Positions 24,415 through 36,077 of a DNA stretch of 64,000 bases are shown piece after piece. Under the pieces are notes generated by a model. That model was not told the origin of the DNA, searched no databases, and saw nothing but the letters and a program-made list of their open reading frames with translations. The position numbers and the translations under genes were made by a program. Numbering within the stretch: position 1 is the stretch's first letter; every line of letters starts with the position of its first letter. The stretch covers positions 992,001 through 1,056,000 of the forward strand of contig NC_026502.1 of assembly GCF_000182925.2 (NCBI RefSeq), written 5' to 3'. The DNA is from Neurospora crassa OR74A (Eukaryota; Ascomycota; Sordariomycetes; Sordariales; Sordariaceae).

Positions 24415-24481
24415 TTCCCACACTCAATCGCCTGTGCAATCTTGGCAAGAGGTGTGTGTGCGTACACACACACACACCGCA
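24415..24481 (+). repeat. Left terminal inverted repeat
   Basis: Begins T-T-C-C-C-A-C-A-C-T-C-A-A-T-C-G-C-C and matches the reverse complement of 28672-28742 almost base for base. It contains a (TG)n..GCGTAC..(CA)n palindrome. CA and TG dinucleotides are intact here, unlike in the interior. Confidence 0.92.
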
Positions 24482-24699
24482 TTTAACAAATCTAGCCATT
24501 TGACATCGCTTTATACAACTCAACTCAATCGTTTAATATTGAAATCTAGTTAAAACTAGTACAAAAAGTCGATATTTTAATACTCTACGTCGTACAATTG
24601 TCTATTTTAATATTTACATTATCTTTTAAACCGTTATCAATATAGTATACTACCCTAATACCCGCCAGAAGGTATTAATAACAATAATACTAATAAATA

Positions 24700-25770
24700 A
24701 CGAATATCCTAACAATATCGCTAAAATTACTAATATAAATATAAGGAGTATATAAAAATATAAACGTACTCTATCGAATACTAGCAAAGTATTTTTACTA
24801 TTGTAAGCTTCCTAAAATACTAGAAAGCTTCCTATATAAGCATTTAAAGTACAGCGTATACTATATTGCTCCCTATACTTTATTAACTATAATTAACATC
24901 GTAAAGGAAATTATAAACTTCCTTATATTAAAACCCAATTTATACTTCAACGAGATTTGTACCTTTCTAGCCAACGAATATAACGTATATATTTCAACCG
25001 AGACTGTACGGTAGTACCTTCAATAAGAGAAGTAGAAGAAGAAGCAACTTTATATAAAAGTATTATAATAATCCCCTATACTAGTAACCGAGTAAATATT
25101 AAAAATCTCTTTATTTACTATAGAAATATTTGTATTCTATAACAAATCTAGTACAAACCGAAGGAACGGCGCTTATTATACTAACTAGGCACCCTACAGC
25201 GCCATTACAACAATATTAAGCAAATTCGTATACAGTATACAATATTACCTCCTCCCAACTATTATAATAAATAGGCTATTCAATATACTAGTATTTAGAA
25301 ATACAATAGACTCAACCGGGGTTTAAAATTAAATAATAAAATACCTACTCCCTAAAATAAATTTATTTCCTAATTGCAATAGTATTTTAGTAATAAATAA
25401 TACTAACTAGCACCCCTGTACCGAATTCTAGTACGCGTATAATTAGAAGGGGGTTCTATTATAGTATTTACCGCTATACTCTCCCGAATTCAACCCTATC
25501 GAAATATACTTTAGCAACTTCAAATAGCAATTCAAAAGGGTATATTATAATAAGGGTAATAATAAAATATTAAACGACGACTTTATTACATTTCTTAAAT
25601 AATTAACATAGGATATAGGTTATAGAGTATAATAAATCTGTAGCTATTTCAAGAACGCAAAACTAGTAATAAATCGACTTAATAATATTAATAAAGAGTA
25701 TAACGAACTATATACTAACAAGCTAATCGAATATAGAGAGACAGGTACTATATTTAGACGGCAGTAGAGA
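24700..25770 (+). pseudogene. Decayed Tc1/mariner-type DDE transposase
   Basis: One reading frame keeps family blocks despite very frequent stops: a D/N-N-x-x-x-H-P block near 25390-25420, then the Y-L-P-L-Y-S-P-E-F-N-P-I-E block near 25470-25505, followed by a Lys/Phe-rich helix. These correspond to the second catalytic Asp region and the third acidic residue region of IS630/Tc1/mariner DDE enzymes. The catalytic Glu of the last block is readable; the middle Asp position reads Asn, consistent with G-to-A RIP change. The N-terminal DNA-binding part is not recognisable. The limits are approximate. Confidence 0.72.
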
Positions 25771-25949
25771 GTATAGAAGGGAGAGATAAATTTATATATA
25801 TTAAATTAAATTATATACTAAAAATGCTAGAAATACTAGAAATACTAAAAGTACCAGAAGTACCAAAAATCGTATTTATCTATATAATAATACCAAAATA
25901 CTAGAAACCCCCCTCTTTCGCTATAAATCGACTCGTAATATTATTATTA

Positions 25950-28450
25950 CTTACTAGGACCGTTAGTAATAGTACTACCTACTATAGAAGTAAGAACTCT
26001 AACAACGCTGTACTCAAATACAATATTAAATCGCGGGTCTAAAGTATATACTAATTAATTAAATTATAATAATAGGGGTTAAAGGGTATATTTACTATAA
26101 TTTAATTATATTACTAATACCGCGTACTTAATCTTAAGGAAATCTTTAATACTATCCCTAAATACCGTATAAAAATCGTAATTAAACCTTAGCTTCGTAA
26201 ACTACTCTACCGGCTACTTTTTAAACGCAAATATATCGGACGGCGCCTCCTTATTCTAAAACTCATTCCTCAAAGCAATTAAAACTCTATATACTAATAC
26301 TATTTTAATTAATAATCTAATATAATAACGCTTATAGAATGCTTTAAAGAATTCGGTAATAATCTCTTTAATTAACCGACTAAGTAAAACGGAGGGTAGT
26401 AATAATAAATAAAAACCGAAAATCGAAGGTACGGACGGACGTAGTATAAATAATTCTCTAGCCTCTATTAAAGAGTCTCTAATCTCCTTACCCTCATCCT
26501 CCTTGCCCGTTACTAATAGTAGTATAATTAATAGTAGTACTAATAGCTAAATAAATACTATAATCGCTATAAAAATAGGAGGAGGGTTAGTGTTAATATA
26601 CCTAATAATAAAAGTCTCGTAGTTAGTTGGATACTTATAGAATATAGTAGTAAAATACTCTAACAATATATACGAATCGATAATTACCGCTTTACCCAGT
26701 AGGGAAAGAACGCTCGCTATATTGTAATTATAACTACTAGTAATTACCGAATTGGCGATAAAACCGCTAATAATATAAAGTAACTAAATTTAGGGATATT
26801 AAAAGTAGAGAGGGAAGTACTAATATAGTAGCGGGTATAGTAAATATAGGGGAAGAAGGTATAATTAATATAAACTTTTAAAATCGTCCCTCCTTAGCAT
26901 AATTTATAATAAACTATTTATAATCTCTATATTAGCACTACTATTACTACTATTAATATTATTAATAATATTAATATTAATTAGTAAATTATTACCTCCT
27001 CCCCTATATTTACTATTACTATCGCTAATATTAAAGGCGGCTACTACCTTATTACCTAATATATTTCATACTAATTCAAATAATAAATTAATTACTATAG
27101 CCTTCCCTAGCGATATAGCGTATACCTACTTACCTATATCTTTAATATTAAAATTATAATAAATTATATTCCTATTTATAATGTAGTACATTTAATATTC
27201 AATAGCCTTATTATAATTCTTATACTTATAGCCAAAACCGTACGCCTATACTTATACCAACTCCTAATATATAATACCGTATAGCTTCACCCCTGTATAC
27301 TCCTCTTACTACTGGTCCTCCTCTAAATTCTTTTTAACTTCTACTAATATAATATTTATTGTAACGTACTTAAACTTCTCAATACCGGCTAAAGTCCGTA
27401 ACCTTCGTAATAATAGTATATCGATTACTTATAGAATTAAAATAACGAAAAGATTAACCAAATTATAAAAGGGGGTAGGAGTAGAAGGTATACTACTATA
27501 GAAGGATAGGGTAGTAGGGATTTTACTAATAAGCGGGTTAATTAACCGAAATTTAAATAATATAGTAAAATAATAATATTAGCTAATATAGTAGAAGTAC
27601 AACTTTATAACGGTCTTATACTCAATATTATTATACCTATTATAAAAATCCTTCCTAGGAACAATCTTATTATATATAATAACCCGGGCGCGGCAATTAT
27701 TATAAGTAGCGGCGATATATATAACGTTATATAAAAAAACTAACTACTTTATCCCTACAGCTATATTATCGCTAATAATATTTTCCACATAACCTTACTA
27801 TATATATAGGATCTCGCTAAATAATATCGTCCTAAACCGCTACTTATAAAGCTCGCCGTTGTTTTACTCAACCTCAACCTCTTTAAATAAACTATATTCT
27901 TCAATAACAGGTAATTTAGTATAACTAGTAATAATATATAAACCAACTATATTAAACTAAACCCGTATCGAATTAGGGTATTTAGGACGTAGCGGCGGTA
28001 ATACTATAATAACCGGCTTACGGGCGGCGTAGGGCTAGGCTAGTAACGCCGAAATAATTAATTTAGTCAGGGAAGCTACCTCGCCGTTATCGTCGCTTAA
28101 TAAATAAAATAAAATATTGAAAGCCCGCTTCTTAAGGGTAAAGCAAACGGAGAGTTATTACTCGACCTCGTCATCGTCGCTAAAATCCTCTTCGTTACTA
28201 GAAATCTCAATAGGTATTGTAGGCTTAAGGGGGGACAACGGCAACTCTAGGACTAGGACTAGGACTAACTTTAGTACGGTAGCCTTCCCCTTCTTAACAA
28301 TAGTCTTTTTAACGGCGGTTTTAATAGGAATAGCCTTCTTCTTAGGTAGAACAATCTTAAGAATAACTTCAATAAACTACTCAACTTTATAACTCTTCTT
28401 TTTAAGGCGGGATAAAACGCGTTATAGAATTATTAGGTTAGGATCTTCCT
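25950..28450 (-). pseudogene. Second coding trace of the transposon, function unknown
   Basis: Read on the minus strand, stretches of coherent frame alternate with stops. There is a basic, Lys-rich segment followed by an acidic E-E-D-F-S-D-D-D-E-V-E patch near 28120-28200. A Tyr-rich stretch near 27100-27300 may once have been Cys-rich, because RIP turns TGT into TAT. A hydrophobic/aromatic stretch lies near 26150-26450. It runs head-on to the transposase trace. I do not recognise the family and give no function. The limits are approximate. Confidence 0.4.
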
Positions 28451-28671
28451 AATCTTAATCCTCATCGAAGTAAACTACTAGCGCGCCGCTTCAAATATAA
28501 GATCACTTTACGCCAGCGGATTTTAAATTAAGGATTATCTTAGGAGGTATTATCACAATAAATTTAATTAATTACTAGTATTATAATTACTTTACACGTT
28601 GAAATGGCTTCAAATTAATATAGAAATTATTGTAAAATAATGAATTTTGACGAAGTTGTACAATACAGAAG

Positions 28672-28742
28672 TGCGGTGTGTGTGTGTGTGTGCACGCACA
28701 CACACCTCTTGCCAAGACTGCACAGGCGATTGAGTGTGGGAA
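28672..28742 (-). repeat. Right terminal inverted repeat
   Basis: Reverse complement of the left repeat with a slightly longer (TG)n tract. CA/TG dinucleotides are intact, and the boundary to AT-rich sequence is sharp at about 28665. Confidence 0.92.
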
Positions 28743-28751
28743 AGGTAGGTA

Positions 28752-29429
28752 GCACTCTTGGCTTCCCCTCATTGCTGTCGCCATCCCTCTCCAAATTTCA
28801 CTTTCACAACTTCAACAGGCCGACAGCAGGATGTTCTCGTCAGCTGCCGTTGCACATGATAAATATTTTATGCCATCCTGGCGCTTATACACCACGACCT
28901 GAGATGATCAACGGGTACTGGCCCCCCTTACATACACACCTCAAGCATACTCTTCCCTTGGCATCACTTGCGAATAGAGTCATGACCACCATCTGCCGTC
29001 GCTTTGACGCACCCCTCCTTCTCCGCATCGCGGCTATGCACTGACAAGGAACACTTCCTATAAAGACTGGCTGACTGGCATTCTCCTCATTGACAACCTC
29101 AATCGAGCTACATAATGTCTTCGTGGTTAAGTTCACCGGGTATATCTTGACCCGGTTGAGCAAAAAGGCCATGCAGTAGAAACCGGGGTCGTATACCCGC
29201 TCAATATCATGGCAGCGTGTTACTATGGAAGCGTGGTTGATCGTCGTTGCGAGGGAAACACTAATGTAGGCCAAGTTGATCTACACCTTGCGAATATGTA
29301 GAGGTAGTGGTAATAGCCCCCATATGATCTGTTAAATATACACTTGATACCCTCTAGACATCATCTCTGTTGATATTCTCACCACAAGCCTCACCACAAA
29401 CGGCGTTCAGACCCAGACCTTCAAACAAA
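28752..29429. other. Intergenic right of the transposon
   Basis: About 680 bases back at normal base composition, upstream of the aldehyde dehydrogenase. No gene is recognised. Confidence 0.5.
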
Positions 29430-30943
29430 ATGGAAGAACTTGAATTTCACAACATAATCAACGACACCCTCCGCTCATCCCCCACCACCCACACCGTCAC
29501 CGACCCACGCACCGAATCCCCCCTCTGGCCGTGTCCCATTGCCTCTCCCGCCGACTTCGAAGATGCTGTCGCCTCTGCCCAAACCGCCTTCAAAACATGG
29601 ATGCTCACCCCCCTCTCCGAGCGCCAAGCACTCCTCACAAAGCTCGCCACCAACCTCGAAGACCACCTCCCGCTTCTCTCCCAGATCCTCGCTCGCGAAT
29701 CCGGCAAGTCCCTGCTCCTCTCGGAGCTCGACGTCCGCACTTCCATCGCCCAATGCCTTCACTACGCCCAACCCGCCAACGCTTTATCCGACCACATCCA
29801 ATATGAGGATGAAACCGTCAAGATCATCGCCACGCACGTTCCCCTCGGCGTCGTAGCCGCCATCTGTCCCTGGAATTTTCCCCTGATCCTGTCCAACATC
29901 AAAGTCGTTTCGTCGCTGGTCACGGGGAACTGCGTCATCGTCAAACCCTCGCCCTTCACGCCCTACGCCGTCATGAAATGGATCGAGCTGGCTCGCGGCA
30001 TCTTGCCACCTGGTGTCCTGCAAGTTCTCAACGGCGGTGCGGATCTAGGTCAGATGATGACGCTGCATCCGGGCATCGCAAAAGTAAGCTTCACGGGCAC
30101 TATTGCCGTAGGTAAAGCAGTCATGGCGGCCTGCGCCAAGACGCTCAAAAAGGTCACGCTGGAGTTGGCAGGGAATAATGCTTGTATTGTTTGTGCGGAT
30201 GCCGACTTGCCAAAAGCGGTGAAGAATGTGGCTAGTGGTGCGTTCTTTAATGCTGGGCAGGTGTGTGTGGCTACCAAGAGGGTGTATGTGCATGAGAGTG
30301 TGTATGAGGAGTTTGTGAGGCGGTTGGTGGAGGAGGTCAAGGGGACTTATACCGTGGTGGAGGATGCGAGTGTTCCTAGTGTGTTTGGGCCAGTGAGTAA
30401 TAAGGTCCAATTTGAGACGGTCAAGAGGATCGTCGAGGATTGTAGAGGGAAGGGGTATGAGATCGTGGCCGGAGGCGAGGTGAGGGAGAGTGGGAATGCG
30501 GAGGGGAATAAAGGGTTCTGGTTGGAGCCGACGATTGTTAAGGGGCCGCCAGACGATTCGGTGTTGGTTAAGGAGGAACAGTTTGGTAAGTCTCATCTTT
30601 TTTCTTGTCGGGTTTGATGTGTAGTGGTTTAAACACTGACTAGTTATGCGCTCTTGCAGGACCCATCCTCCCTGTGATGAGCTGGTCCGACGAAGACGAT
30701 GTTATCAGCCGCTCCAACTTAGCCAATGCTGGGCTTGGTGCTTCCGTTTACTCCTCTGACCTGGCTCAAGCGGAACGGATTGCTCGTCGTCTGGAAGCCG
30801 GGGGTGTCTGGATCAACAAATCTGAAAGGCCACACATGGGCGCCTACTTCTCCGGCTTCAAAGACAGTGGTTTTGGCGGTGAAATGGGCAAGCAAGGTCT
30901 TCTGTCTTACTCGTATACCCAGAGCATTCATTTTGCCAAGTAA
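29430..30943 (+). CDS. NAD(P)-dependent aldehyde dehydrogenase
   Basis: Two exons, 29430-30585 and 30660-30943; 479 aa, the usual size. The start is the ATG at 29430 (M-E-E-L-E-F). Family motifs appear in order: P-W-N-F-P cofactor entry, K-P-S-P-F-T-P, F-T-G-T-I-A-V-G Rossmann loop, the general-base motif L-E-L-A-G-N-N, and the nucleophile at Cys279 in G-Q-V-C-V-A. The C-terminal G-P-I-L-P-V motif is split by the intron, and F-K-D-S-G-F-G-G-E closes it. It oxidises an aldehyde to the acid. The pattern is closest to succinate-semialdehyde dehydrogenase-like cytosolic enzymes, but the substrate cannot be read from sequence. It is the first gene beyond the transposon and appears intact. Confidence 0.92.
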
Positions 30944-31230
30944 CGCTAGAAAATAAAGGTCAAATGAGGACTGATCATCGCTCATGATACCGAGGATGGG
31001 GTTTCAAAGAGTTTGGCTGTGCGCCAAATGCTATTAGACCGTTTCAACCAAGCTCTACCTGATGGACCCTTAAAATGTGTTTTGAGATGCAAAAGGAAGA
31101 TAATACGCTCTCTGACTGTCTAAAATGCCTTCATATGGAAGGTCACCGTGTGGTAGCAAAGGTATTGTCTTTCCAAGATCCTCTGTTCAAATCATCGCAA
31201 GATCTATGATCGCCATCTCCATTCCCCCTT

Positions 31231-32701
31231 TTACTGCTTAATAAACTTCTTCAACCCCCTCAGCCTCTCCTTAGCATCCTCCAACACCTCATCAGGCTTG
31301 CACACCGCGAACCGCAACCAGTCCTCCACAATGTGCGCATTCACATCCGTATAAAACTCACTGGGTGGGATCGCCGCCACGCCCAGCTCCTGAATCAAGA
31401 ACCACGCCAGCTTGAAATCCCTCGGGCGCTCCGCCACATGCGGCGGGAAGGGGTACCCCTCAGGAATCTCCACCTTGTTCAAGTTGGCCATGACAAAGTA
31501 CCCGCCCTCGGGGATTGAGTACGGCAGGCCGAGCTCGTCCCAGATGGCGTTGAACCGGCTCATCTTGTTCTGCATATCCTCGATGCACTGCGTCCAGAAC
31601 CCCTGTTGGTCGGCCTCCTCGAAGCCGATGGCGCAGGCTTCTTGAAGGGGCGAGACGGACGAGTAGCAGATGCGTGTGTGCGCGGCGGCCACGTACTGAA
31701 TCAGCTCGGCGGGGCCCATGAGCCAGCCGACGCGCCAGCCGGTGGCGTAAAAGTTCTTGCCGGCGGAGCCGACGGTGAGGGTGATCTTCTCGACCTCGGG
31801 GGACAAGGTAGCCATGCGGGTAAAGGGGGTGTAAAAGAGGCGGTCGTAGACTTCATCCGAGAGAATGATGATCTGGTTCTTGACGCACAGTTCGGCGATG
31901 CGCTCGAGCTCGGCGCGCGAGAAGACCTTGCCAACGGGGTTGTGCGGGGTGTTGATGACGAGCATCTTGGTGCGCGGAGTGACGGCGCGCTCGAGCTCGT
32001 CAAAGTCAATGGTCCACTCGGACGCCGACAGCGTCTTGATGTGGCCCTCCTTGGGCGGGTGCATGGGCACATACACGATCTTGCCGCCGGGCATCTCGAT
32101 GTTGCTGATATACTGGTCGAAGAAAGGCTCAAACACAATGACCTCGTCACCCGGCTCGATGAAGGCCATGAAGGCGCTGAGCATACCCTCGTTGGCGCCC
32201 GTAGTGATGGTGATCTCGGTCTCTGGATCCAGCTCACGCCCCCAGTGAGGCGCATAGGCCTTGGAGAGGGCCTTCCTTAGCCTAGGACGGCCGCGGGTTG
32301 GGGAGTACTGGTTGCATTCGACTCTGTCCAGAGCCTTCTTGGCCGCGTTCAGGATGAACTCGGGAGGGTTGTAGCCAAAGAAACCCTGGCCCATGTTGAC
32401 GATGGGCTGTCTGGGCGAGGCGGCGGCGGCCTCGTTGACGATGGTCCTGAACCCCACATGTTAGCCAAGCCATTCCCTTCAAGTCAGTGTAAGTGAGGCT
32501 CCATCTCATGATCACTCACCAAACATCCTGGCGGTTGCCGGCCACGCGGGCGGCGGGCTTAAGTTTTGCGCTCATTAGGCGGTAGGAGTAGTGAAGATGA
32601 TGACGCTGTGGCTGCACAAGGGGTTGAGGTGATTTCACGACAAAGCCAGTAGAAATCAATGACGAAGGCCGACGGAGGATTGGGAGCAGCAATCCGCTCA
32701 T
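31231..32701 (-). CDS. Class I/II aminotransferase, kynurenine aminotransferase (BNA3) type
   Basis: Two exons, 32520-32701 and 31231-32446; 465 aa. PLP-fold motifs: G-Q-G-F-F-G-Y-N-P-P, T-T-G-A-N-E-G, N-T-P-H-N-P-V-G-K, S-D-E-V-Y-D, the Schiff-base lysine near residue 291 in S-A-G-K-N-F-Y-A-T-G-W-R-V-G-W, and a closing L-R-F-A-V-C-K arginine. It resembles yeast BNA3 and KAT enzymes that convert kynurenine to kynurenate. Exon 1 encodes an Arg/Ser-rich, acid-poor leader (M-S-G-L-L-L-P-I-L-R-R-P) like a mitochondrial presequence, and a second ATG (M-S-A-K-L-K-P) lies at the natural start of the fold. Two isoforms from one gene are therefore possible. The exact substrate is inferred. Confidence 0.9.
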
Positions 32702-33912
32702 GAAGACAAAAACGACAGAGTCACAGGGACAAGGTAAGTTGGTTAACAGAAGAGGTAATACTGTAACTGTATTGGGATGCGTAAACCTTTTTATCTTTCA
32801 CGGGTTATTGCACCATCACGCTTTTGATACACTATAGCGGTCGGTATGACTCCGTAATCGGGCCTCGCACCACGGAATCCCTTCTCCGCTCAAATGTCGC
32901 AATCCGGGGAAGTGGGGCTTATGCCGGCTCCTGCCGGGCGGCACAATATGTAGTGCACAAGTACATAAGCGTGTGTGTGTGGTTACTGTGATATTTGCAT
33001 ATACAGTTATGCATATACCCAGCATATCAACAACATCCATCTTGGTCACTGGCTCTTGTATCTTTCATTATCAGCTTGAATTGGGGAATCATCTCTCAAG
33101 GTGAAGGAAAGAAGGAATAGATTCAGAGCGGAAGATATCTGGACTGTGCCAAATAACAGACTAGTTGCGAGAGTAGGCCACTTCTTCAACTCGACATGAC
33201 GGAACAGGTTGGTTGAGGATGATATTTTATACCGAGACGTCGAGATACATACCTCTATGTGACTTCTGAAACTCCAGTGTTGACCTTTTTGAGTGTTTGG
33301 CAGATCTTGAGTAAGTCATACAACTTCTGTAGGATTAGATGATAACCATCGACACTCGACGACCAACATGCTCTTCTTTTATACCCTTTGTCTGTCCATC
33401 TTATCATCAAGCCTGATCTCATTCAGCGAAAACGACATGGTAAACTGAAACGAAAACCATCATCAAATTGCTTCAATCATGTTCCTGCGTGAATGTGTCG
33501 TCCGCCTGTCGCTGATGTCTCCTAGGGCAACGAGATGACTTTTGCCTTCCATCCCATCTAGTCTGCCCAAGGACCTTTAGAACCATTCCACCTTTTGCCG
33601 GCCCGATCTCTGCACCAGCCACAGATTGTTCAGCTTGCTGTGTTTTTTTCCTGCTTGGATCAGAGTTGGCTGTGGTTAGGGCGCTTGCGAATTTGCAGCC
33701 AGATTGTTTCGCGAGGGCCTTGTTCTCATTTTTGTGTCCATTCCTTGCATTCGCGACGGACCTTGATCACCCCAGCAAACAACCAGACATTCGATCACGA
33801 AAGTTTGCGCCCCTCTTTATTCTTCAGTCATCCGTCTTGTTCCAGCACTTTTCCCCTTTCTCATTGATACAGCTTCTAGTCCTTCTTGCTCTTCTCCACC
33901 GTCGCCGCCAAC
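32702..33912. other. Divergent intergenic region
   Basis: About 1.2 kb between the aminotransferase start and the GTPase start. It must contain both promoters. Pyrimidine-rich sequence precedes the GTPase ATG. No gene is seen. Confidence 0.5.
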
Positions 33913-36077
33913 ATGGTGCGATCGCCAACTCCTAGCATACCGTTGCGTATGGTCGGTGGTCATCCCCTTCCCGCCAACGGAATGCGACCACCTCCGTCAC
34001 CGAGCTATGAATCGGCTCCGTATAGCTTCAAGTTACGGGTCCCTCCCCGCCTTTGTCCTGCCAGACAGCTTGACTCGTCTCCAGCAACCAACACAGGCGG
34101 TGTTCAATCGGCGCGCTATCAACCTCACAGTCCTTTCCCTCATCCGTCAACCTCAGAAGTCCATCATACGATCTCGAGGGCGGATCGAGCCCCTTCCAGA
34201 CCCCATAGAGACTATCATCCGAATCGCGAATTCGAAACAAACATCCCTGGCTTGGATTTGCGCGAGGTTCAGCACATCAAGACTCGTACCAAGGCACCTT
34301 CATCGGGTGTCCAGAACCACCACCACCAGAGTCAAAGGCACATACACTCGTACTCCCGATCCCATAGGCCTTGCGACAATATCGACCACAAGATTAAGGA
34401 TCCGGTGCCCATGTATGGCGTAGCGCTTGTTGACGACAGAGGCGGTGTTGAATTCTTAGCCACCGACAGGATGGACGACTGGTTGGCGGGTGTCGAGAAT
34501 GATGACTTCATAATCTATGAGGACCCTGTGGAACACGGACCAGACAAAAACGACACCGAATTGAGCGGTGCCGAACCCCAAACTGATGAATCCGGATTGG
34601 CGTCCACCGTCGTTCGTTATGCGATGATGGAGATAGAAGACGGCGGCGACTCAGACAAGGAGAACCAAAACGACGCCCCGAAGTATCGCCGCATTCGTAA
34701 ACCCACCCCTATAAAGCCTACTATCCTGAAGGAGATCAAACTGAACCAGGTCAAGACTGAAATTGTCAAGGAGGACGATGCGAAGACCATTTGGCCGAAG
34801 GTGGACGACTCTATGCTTAGCGTTCTAAAGCGGAGGAGCATCAAGCGTCACGCTGTGCGTCCATACTTAGCCCAGCACTATAACGTAGATGAAGTGGCCG
34901 CTAACAGTTTGTCCAGGACTCCCAAGCCGACACGCTGGAGCCACCTGCTTCCAAGCGCAGCAAGCTTACCAACACTCTCAAGCGTGGCTTGTCCAAGATG
35001 AGCCTGAGGAGTATCAGAAGCAGCCGTGCTTCCAAGCGAGCAGGCACTCCATCTGTCGGCACTCGGGAGGCGTTGAGCCGACTGAGCTCCTGGTCGTGGG
35101 TGCCTGGCTCCGAAAAGTTGCGCTCCGTCTCAGGCTCTTCTGGACAGGAGAGAAAGATCAAGATTTGCCTGGTTGGTGATGCTAACGCAGGCAAGACGGC
35201 GTTGGCCAAGTGAGTACTCTCGTCATGTTACTGGGAATGGGGAAAGATGCTAACGCAAAGTGAATAGTCGTCTTGTTTCTGGAGAATTTGTCGAGGTAAG
35301 TAGGCACTTGCCATTGACACCTACCACAAAAGACCTGCTAACATCCAATCTAGGACAAGATATCAGATGTCACTTCTCAGCACTCGCCAATTACGGACCA
35401 CCAAATCCCAACCGCTCCCTCCTCCCACGCTACGGATTATCACAGTTTCTCCATCATCGCTGATGACGGAAAGCTCGTCACTATCGAGCTCTGGGACTTC
35501 CCAGGTAACATTGCCAATGAGCGGACCACCCAGCTAGCATCCAACTTTTTCCAAGCTGCCATCATCTGCTACAGCGTCGAGGACGTCAAGAATATTCCGT
35601 CCATTTGCGATACGGTATGTTTGCACCATGGTTTTCGGGATGAAACCGCTTAGGTGACTAACCCAATGTCTTCTCCAGTGGAAACCCAAACTCGACCGCT
35701 CCCTCATCGATTGCCCTCGCTTTCTCCTTGGCCTCAAGAAAGATCTCCGCCCTGCCTTTCCGCCTCTCGGCCTCAGCTTTCTGCCTCGAAAGGAGCCTGT
35801 CATGGCCGACATGGGTCGCAGCGCAGCCTACCACTCCCGTGTTGCCGGCTATGGCGAGTGCTCGGCAAAGACGGGTGAGAACGTCGACGACGCATTCCGC
35901 GGCATTGTCAACTTTACCCTGAGCCACATGAGAAAGAAGGAGATAGGCATTGCCCATGGAAAGCGTCGCGACAAGGCTAAGGAGACGGTCAAGGATGCGG
36001 GCAAGGTCATGGTTGATGCGCTGTGTGGATTCCCGAATGGCCCGACTCCGGGCCGTGCGTGGAGCCGTCACTTGTAG
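33913..36077 (+). CDS. Rho-like small GTPase with about 390-residue N-terminal extension
   Basis: Five exons: 33913-34854, 34917-35209, 35268-35295, 35354-35614 and 35679-36077; 640 aa. The start is the ATG at 33913. The first 390 residues are disordered, rich in Pro/Ser/His and then in charged residues. The GTPase domain starts near 392 with K-I-K-I-C-L-V-G-D-A-N-A-G-K-T (G1). G3 reads L-W-D-F-P-G-N instead of the usual D-T-A-G-Q, G4 is L-K-K-D-L-R (Rho style), and G5 is C-S-A-K-T-G. The chain ends S-R-H-L, with no CAAX box for prenylation. The Gln that helps hydrolysis is replaced, so slow or absent GTP turnover is possible. The 62-nt first intron was chosen over a 32-nt alternative. A role in polarity or cytoskeleton is a family guess. 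Confidence 0.8.

Larger units (their letters stand above)
24406..28751. mobile_element. RIP-degraded DNA transposon, Tc1/mariner-like transposase trace plus a second coding trace
   Basis: An abrupt AT-rich block is bounded by inverted repeats of about 70 bp (24415-24481 and 28672-28742). A TA dinucleotide can be placed just outside each end (24406-24407 and 28750-28751), as expected for Tc1/mariner insertion, though the outer few bases match imperfectly. Inside, TA-rich words dominate and CA/TG are scarce, the mark of RIP. Plus-strand traces at about 24700-25770 include an L-P-L-Y-S-P-E-F-N-P-I-E block, preceded by a W/G-A-P-type and an L-V-I-N/D-N block. These are typical of IS630/Tc1/mariner DDE endonucleases. 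A second, longer coding trace runs on the minus strand at about 28450-25950. At about 4.3 kb it is long for a mariner element. It is non-functional as it stands, with many stops throughout both traces. Confidence 0.8.

Noticed and set aside
28117-28392. 91-codon plus-strand frame in the AT-rich block
   Set aside because: The opposite strand reads as a coherent basic-then-acidic segment of the second transposon trace, so this is its shadow.
24406-28751. LTR retroelement interpretation of the AT-rich block
   Set aside because: The terminal repeats are inverted, not direct, and the readable catalytic block is of the Tc1/mariner DDE type.
34888-34919. 32-nt intron in the Rho-like GTPase gene
   Set aside because: It would keep frame but is too short for this lineage; the GTGCGT donor at 34855 gives a normal 62-nt intron.
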